A stretch of DNA of 16,428 nt, taken from Nitriliruptoraceae bacterium (lineage in GTDB: Bacteria > Actinomycetota > Nitriliruptoria > Nitriliruptorales > Nitriliruptoraceae). This document shows positions 14,095 through 16,428 of the stretch, piece after piece; positions within the stretch are counted from its first letter, which is position 1, and each line of letters opens with the position of its first letter. The position numbers were made by a program, and so were the translations under genes. The notes under the pieces are model-generated. The model was not told the DNA's origin, did no database searches, and saw only the letters and a list, made by a program, of their open reading frames with translations. The stretch is from contig SLQK01000203.1 of NCBI GenBank assembly GCA_007131525.1, positions 1 through 16,428 on the forward strand. Reading direction: 5' to 3'.

Positions 14095-15081
14095 TCACGG
14101 GCGGACCGGGGCCAGGGTCGGTCGCAGGACACCGAGCTGGGCACCGATCTCGTCGAGTACCTCGAGCACCGCCAGCGTGTCCGCGTGGGTCAGGCACGGG
14201 CTCTCCACCAGCCCCGCATCCAGGCACCGGTGCACCTCCCGGACCTCGTAGCGGTACCCGAGCTCGTGACCGTCGATGGGGACCTGGCGGACGGGCCGGT
14301 CCCGCTGGTGGATCGTCAGGCTCGGCGCGTGGTGGAAGGGCTCGGCGAGCCAGATGTGGCCATCGACGCCCGCGACGGTGGCCCACACCCCGGATGCGTC
14401 GATCATCGAGCACCGCCAGGTGGCGCTGCCCCGCTCGTGCTCGGCGACCACCGCCGCGGTCAGGTCGACCCCGGTGTCGGCGAGCTGGCCCGTGGCCTGG
14501 ACCCGGTGGGCGGGCCCGAGCAGGTCGTGGGCGAGGGTCGCCGGGTAGACGCCGAGGTCCAGCAGCGCGCCGCCGCCCAACGCCGCCGAGCGCCAGCGCC
14601 GTGAGGGATCGCTGTTCAACACCACGCCGAAGGACGCCTGGACGGCGGTCGGGGCACCGATGACACCGGATCCGAGCTCGTCGTGCAGCCGCAGCGTCGC
14701 GGGCTGCAGCCGCGTCCACATCGCCTCCGCCACGAACAGGCCGGCGGTCCTCGCCGCCGCGAACACCGCCCGGGCCGCTGCGGCGTGCACGGCGAAGGGC
14801 TTCTCGACCAGTGCCGGGACCCCCGCGGCGATGCAGGCGTGCGCATCGAGGTGGTGCCGCTCGTTGGTCGTCGCGATGTAGACCACCTCGACGTCGTCGT
14901 GGCGGAGCAGGTCCGCGTGCGGGCTGGCGGCGACGGCGATGCCGTGGTCGGCAGCGAACCGGTGGGCACGTCCCGGGGTCGCCGATGACACCGCGACCAC
15001 CGAGCCGCCCTCGGCACGGATCGCGTCCACGAAGGCACTGGCGATGATGCCGGTGCCCATGATGCCCCAGCGTCGCGTCAT
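14095..15081 (-). CDS. Gfo/Idh/MocA family NAD(P)-dependent oxidoreductase
   Basis: This family oxidises or reduces sugars, inositols or diols with NAD(P). The 328-residue protein has an N-terminal Rossmann motif GIMGTGIIASAF (6-17), the family motif EKP (93-95, with the catalytic Lys94) and a C-terminal substrate domain. GGGALLDLGVYP (169-180) has a Tyr (179) at the position of the catalytic Tyr in dimeric dihydrodiol dehydrogenase / D-xylose dehydrogenase-type members, so that subgroup is the best guess. The substrate cannot be told from sequence. The ATG at 15081 has GAGGGA about seven bases upstream. It diverges from the hotdog gene with only 37 bases between start codons, so their promoters must overlap. 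Confidence 0.93.
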   Translation of the reverse strand: MTRRWGIMGTGIIASAFVDAIRAEGGSVVAVSSATPGRAHRFAADHGIAVAASPHADLLRHDDVEVVYIATTNERHHLDAHACIAAGVPALVEKPFAVHAAAARAVFAAARTAGLFVAEAMWTRLQPATLRLHDELGSGVIGAPTAVQASFGVVLNSDPSRRWRSAALGGGALLDLGVYPATLAHDLLGPAHRVQATGQLADTGVDLTAAVVAEHERGSATWRCSMIDASGVWATVAGVDGHIWLAEPFHHAPSLTIHQRDRPVRQVPIDGHELGYRYEVREVHRCLDAGLVESPCLTHADTLAVLEVLDEIGAQLGVLRPTLAPVRP

Positions 15082-15106
15082 CGTCCGCTCCCTCGTGATG
15101 GATGGC

Positions 15107-15112
15107 TACGGT
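15107..15112 (+). promoter_or_regulatory. -10 element giving a probably leaderless transcript
   Basis: TACGGT fits TAnnnT and ends six bases before the ATG at 15119, the same geometry as at dapF. It lies within the 37-base space between two divergent start codons. Confidence 0.45.
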
Positions 15113-15118
15113 GGGCAG

Positions 15119-15976
15119 ATGAGCACACCCATCGTCGTGGGACCAGCATCGCTCGGGCTCCGGCTCGGCTCCGACGTGCGCGTCGGCGACGGCTGGGCGG
15201 TGCGTGACCTCCTGGTCCCCGATGGTCTGGACGGCCCGCCGGGGATCCTGCAGGGCGGCCTGGCGGCAGGTGTGGCCGCCCCGATCGCCCAGGTGGCTGA
15301 CACCCTCGGGGTCCCGTTGACCAGCGTCGACGCCCGGCTCCACGCGCCGACCCCGTTGGCCAGCACGGTCCAGGCCAGGGTCCGCCGTTCGGAGGGCGTG
15401 GGTCGCTACCAGGTGCAGCTCGACCAGGGCGATGGCCTGCTGGTCAGCGCCGAGGTCGAGTCCGCCGGCTACGACCCGGCGCCGCTCGGCCTCGATCTGC
15501 TCGAGCTCGCCTCGGTGCCCTTCCCCGAGGCCGCGCCACAGCGGGAGTACCCGAGCTGCTTCGTGTGCGGCCCCGACCCCGCCCATCCCTGTGGCCTGCG
15601 GCTGCACCCCCGGCACGGCCCGGCCGCAACCATCGTGCAGCCCTGGGTGGCGGATGAGGTGTTCGCCGGCGCAGCGGCGGGTGTGGTCGACCCGCTGATC
15701 GTCGCCGCGGTGCTCGACTGCCCGACGGTCTGGGCCGGCATGGAGCACCTGCGTGCCGCCGGCTACCTCGGGGCCCTGCTCGCCGGGTTCCGTCTGCGGT
15801 TCTACCGTGACGTCCCGCTCGCTGAACCGCTCAGGATCGTCGCCCGCTGCGATGGTCTGGACGGTCGGAAGCTGCGGGCACGGGCGGCGGTCATCGACGA
15901 GGACCGCACGGTCTACGCGATGGCGTCCGCGCTGCACATCGCGGTGACCGAGCTGCCCTCCCTGCCAGCGAGGTGA
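15119..15976 (+). CDS. Probable double-hotdog (thioesterase-like) protein
   Basis: I recognise this only at fold level. The 285-residue protein seems to hold two hotdog-like halves. The first (about 25-115) has GPPGILQGGLAAGVAAPIAQ, similar to the HGG central helix of PaaI-type thioesterases, and then a strand-rich part. The second (about 175-275) has a central-helix-like VDPLIVAAVLDCPTVWAGM followed by LLAGFRLRFYRDVPLAEPLRIVARC. A linker carries CFVCG (C147, C150) and a further Cys at 158. A catalytic role on acyl-CoA is possible, but the usual acidic residue is not obvious. The ATG at 15119 is preferred; an in-frame ATG at 15098 would add seven residues and lacks a ribosome site. Confidence 0.7.
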   Translation: MSTPIVVGPASLGLRLGSDVRVGDGWAVRDLLVPDGLDGPPGILQGGLAAGVAAPIAQVADTLGVPLTSVDARLHAPTPLASTVQARVRRSEGVGRYQVQLDQGDGLLVSAEVESAGYDPAPLGLDLLELASVPFPEAAPQREYPSCFVCGPDPAHPCGLRLHPRHGPAATIVQPWVADEVFAGAAAGVVDPLIVAAVLDCPTVWAGMEHLRAAGYLGALLAGFRLRFYRDVPLAEPLRIVARCDGLDGRKLRARAAVIDEDRTVYAMASALHIAVTELPSLPAR

Positions 15977-16037
15977 GGCAGCAGCCCGAGCTGGTGGGTC
16001 GGCAGCGCAGCGGTCCGGCCGCCACACTGGAGGCGGA

Positions 16038-16053
16038 CCGGCCGACAGGCCGG
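16038..16053. repeat. Inverted repeat between the hotdog and sirtuin genes
   Basis: CCGGCC-GACA-GGCCGG is a perfect 6-bp inverted repeat with a 4-base loop. It lies 62 bases after one stop and 23 bases before the next start, so it could be a weak terminator or a leader hairpin. In such GC-rich DNA it may be chance. Confidence 0.35.
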
Positions 16054-16076
16054 CCGGCGACCGCGGAGGGATCAGC

Positions 16077-16428
16077 GTGGATCGGCATGACGACGGCGCG
16101 AGCGCGGAACGCCACGCGCTCGACGAGCTGGCCAGGGCGCTGGCAGACGGCCGGCGGCCGGCAGTGGTGCTGTCCGGCGCCGGGATCTCGCTGTCGAGCA
16201 ACATCCCCACCTTCCGGGGCAGCGAGGGGCTGTGGGCCCGCTACGACCCGTTCGAATACGCGACCATCGATGCCTTCGAGGCCGACCCCGCCAAGGTGTG
16301 GCAGCTGCTGTGGGAGCTCGACGAGGTGCTGCAGGCGGCCGAGCCCAACCCCGCCCACCTCGCCATCGCGGAGCTGCAGGACCTCGGCGCGGTGTCCTCG
16401 GTGATCACCCAGAACGTCGATGGCCTGC
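16077..16428 (+). CDS. Sirtuin (Sir2 family) NAD+-dependent deacylase, N-terminal part
   Basis: The gene runs off the window end; 117 residues are visible. Sirtuins remove acyl groups from lysine side chains using NAD+. The NAD+-binding motifs are present: LSGAGISLSSNIPTFRG (about 32-48), then EGLWARYDPFEYAT, and TQNVDGL (111-117) at the edge. The catalytic His and zinc-binding Cys would lie beyond the window. GTG at 16077 has GGAGGG (16065-16070) six bases upstream. A ~25-residue hydrophilic N-terminus precedes the Rossmann fold. Confidence 0.92.
   Translation, partial: MDRHDDGASAERHALDELARALADGRRPAVVLSGAGISLSSNIPTFRGSEGLWARYDPFEYATIDAFEADPAKVWQLLWELDEVLQAAEPNPAHLAIAELQDLGAVSSVITQNVDGL

Noticed and set aside
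14015..16210. Long minus-strand frame (about 731 codons)
   Set aside because: It is antisense to the hotdog and sirtuin genes and out of frame with the oxidoreductase; the product is Arg/Pro/Gly-rich noise.

Overview
The window is a very GC-rich stretch of bacterial chromosome. It carries the conserved actinobacterial core order recA-recX ... miaB ... miaA-dapF-hflX-lexA-(LysM gene)-nrdR. From memory, Mycobacterium tuberculosis has these genes in the same order (Rv2737c to Rv2718c). GC-rich third codon positions, frequent GTG starts, TAnnnT-type -10 elements and GAACnnnnGTTC SOS boxes all fit an actinobacterium. A sodium-pump-type rhodopsin suggests a halophilic, marine or alkaliphilic lineage, perhaps Nitriliruptoria, but that placement is only an inference.

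Layout. 60-1864: recA and recX, overlapping by 4 bases. 1953-3979: a probable operon of a small unknown membrane protein, a Na+-coupled transporter of the NSS family (MetP type) and its 43-residue partner MetS. 5780-3930 (minus): an orphan sensor histidine kinase whose end overlaps metS. 6029-7528: miaB. 7690-8526: a type-1 rhodopsin with the N-D-Q motif of light-driven sodium pumps. 8692-12054: miaA, dapF and hflX. 12805-12086 (minus): lexA. 13020-13469: a LysM membrane protein, divergent from lexA, resembling SOS-induced division inhibitors (YneA/DivS/ChiZ). 13981-13514 (minus): nrdR. 15081-14095 (minus): a Gfo/Idh/MocA oxidoreductase. 15119-15976: a probable double-hotdog protein. 16077 to the window end: the N-terminal part of a sirtuin.

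How the genes connect. RecA, RecX, LexA and the LysM protein form an SOS unit. The lexA/LysM intergenic region holds four perfect GAACnnnnGTTC operators, two placed around each promoter. MiaA and MiaB act in sequence on tRNA A37 (ms2i6A). The rhodopsin, which should export Na+ in light, sits about 4 kb from a Na+-driven amino-acid importer, so a shared sodium economy is plausible but not proven. Two genes appear to start at unusual codons behind good Shine-Dalgarno sites: ATC for the NSS transporter and CTG for hflX.

No intergenic gap exceeds 300 bases. The largest, 5781-6028 (248 bases, between the divergent kinase and miaB) and 12806-13019 (214 bases, between lexA and the LysM gene), are promoter regions. 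I saw no tRNA, rRNA, CRISPR array, insertion sequence or integrase.
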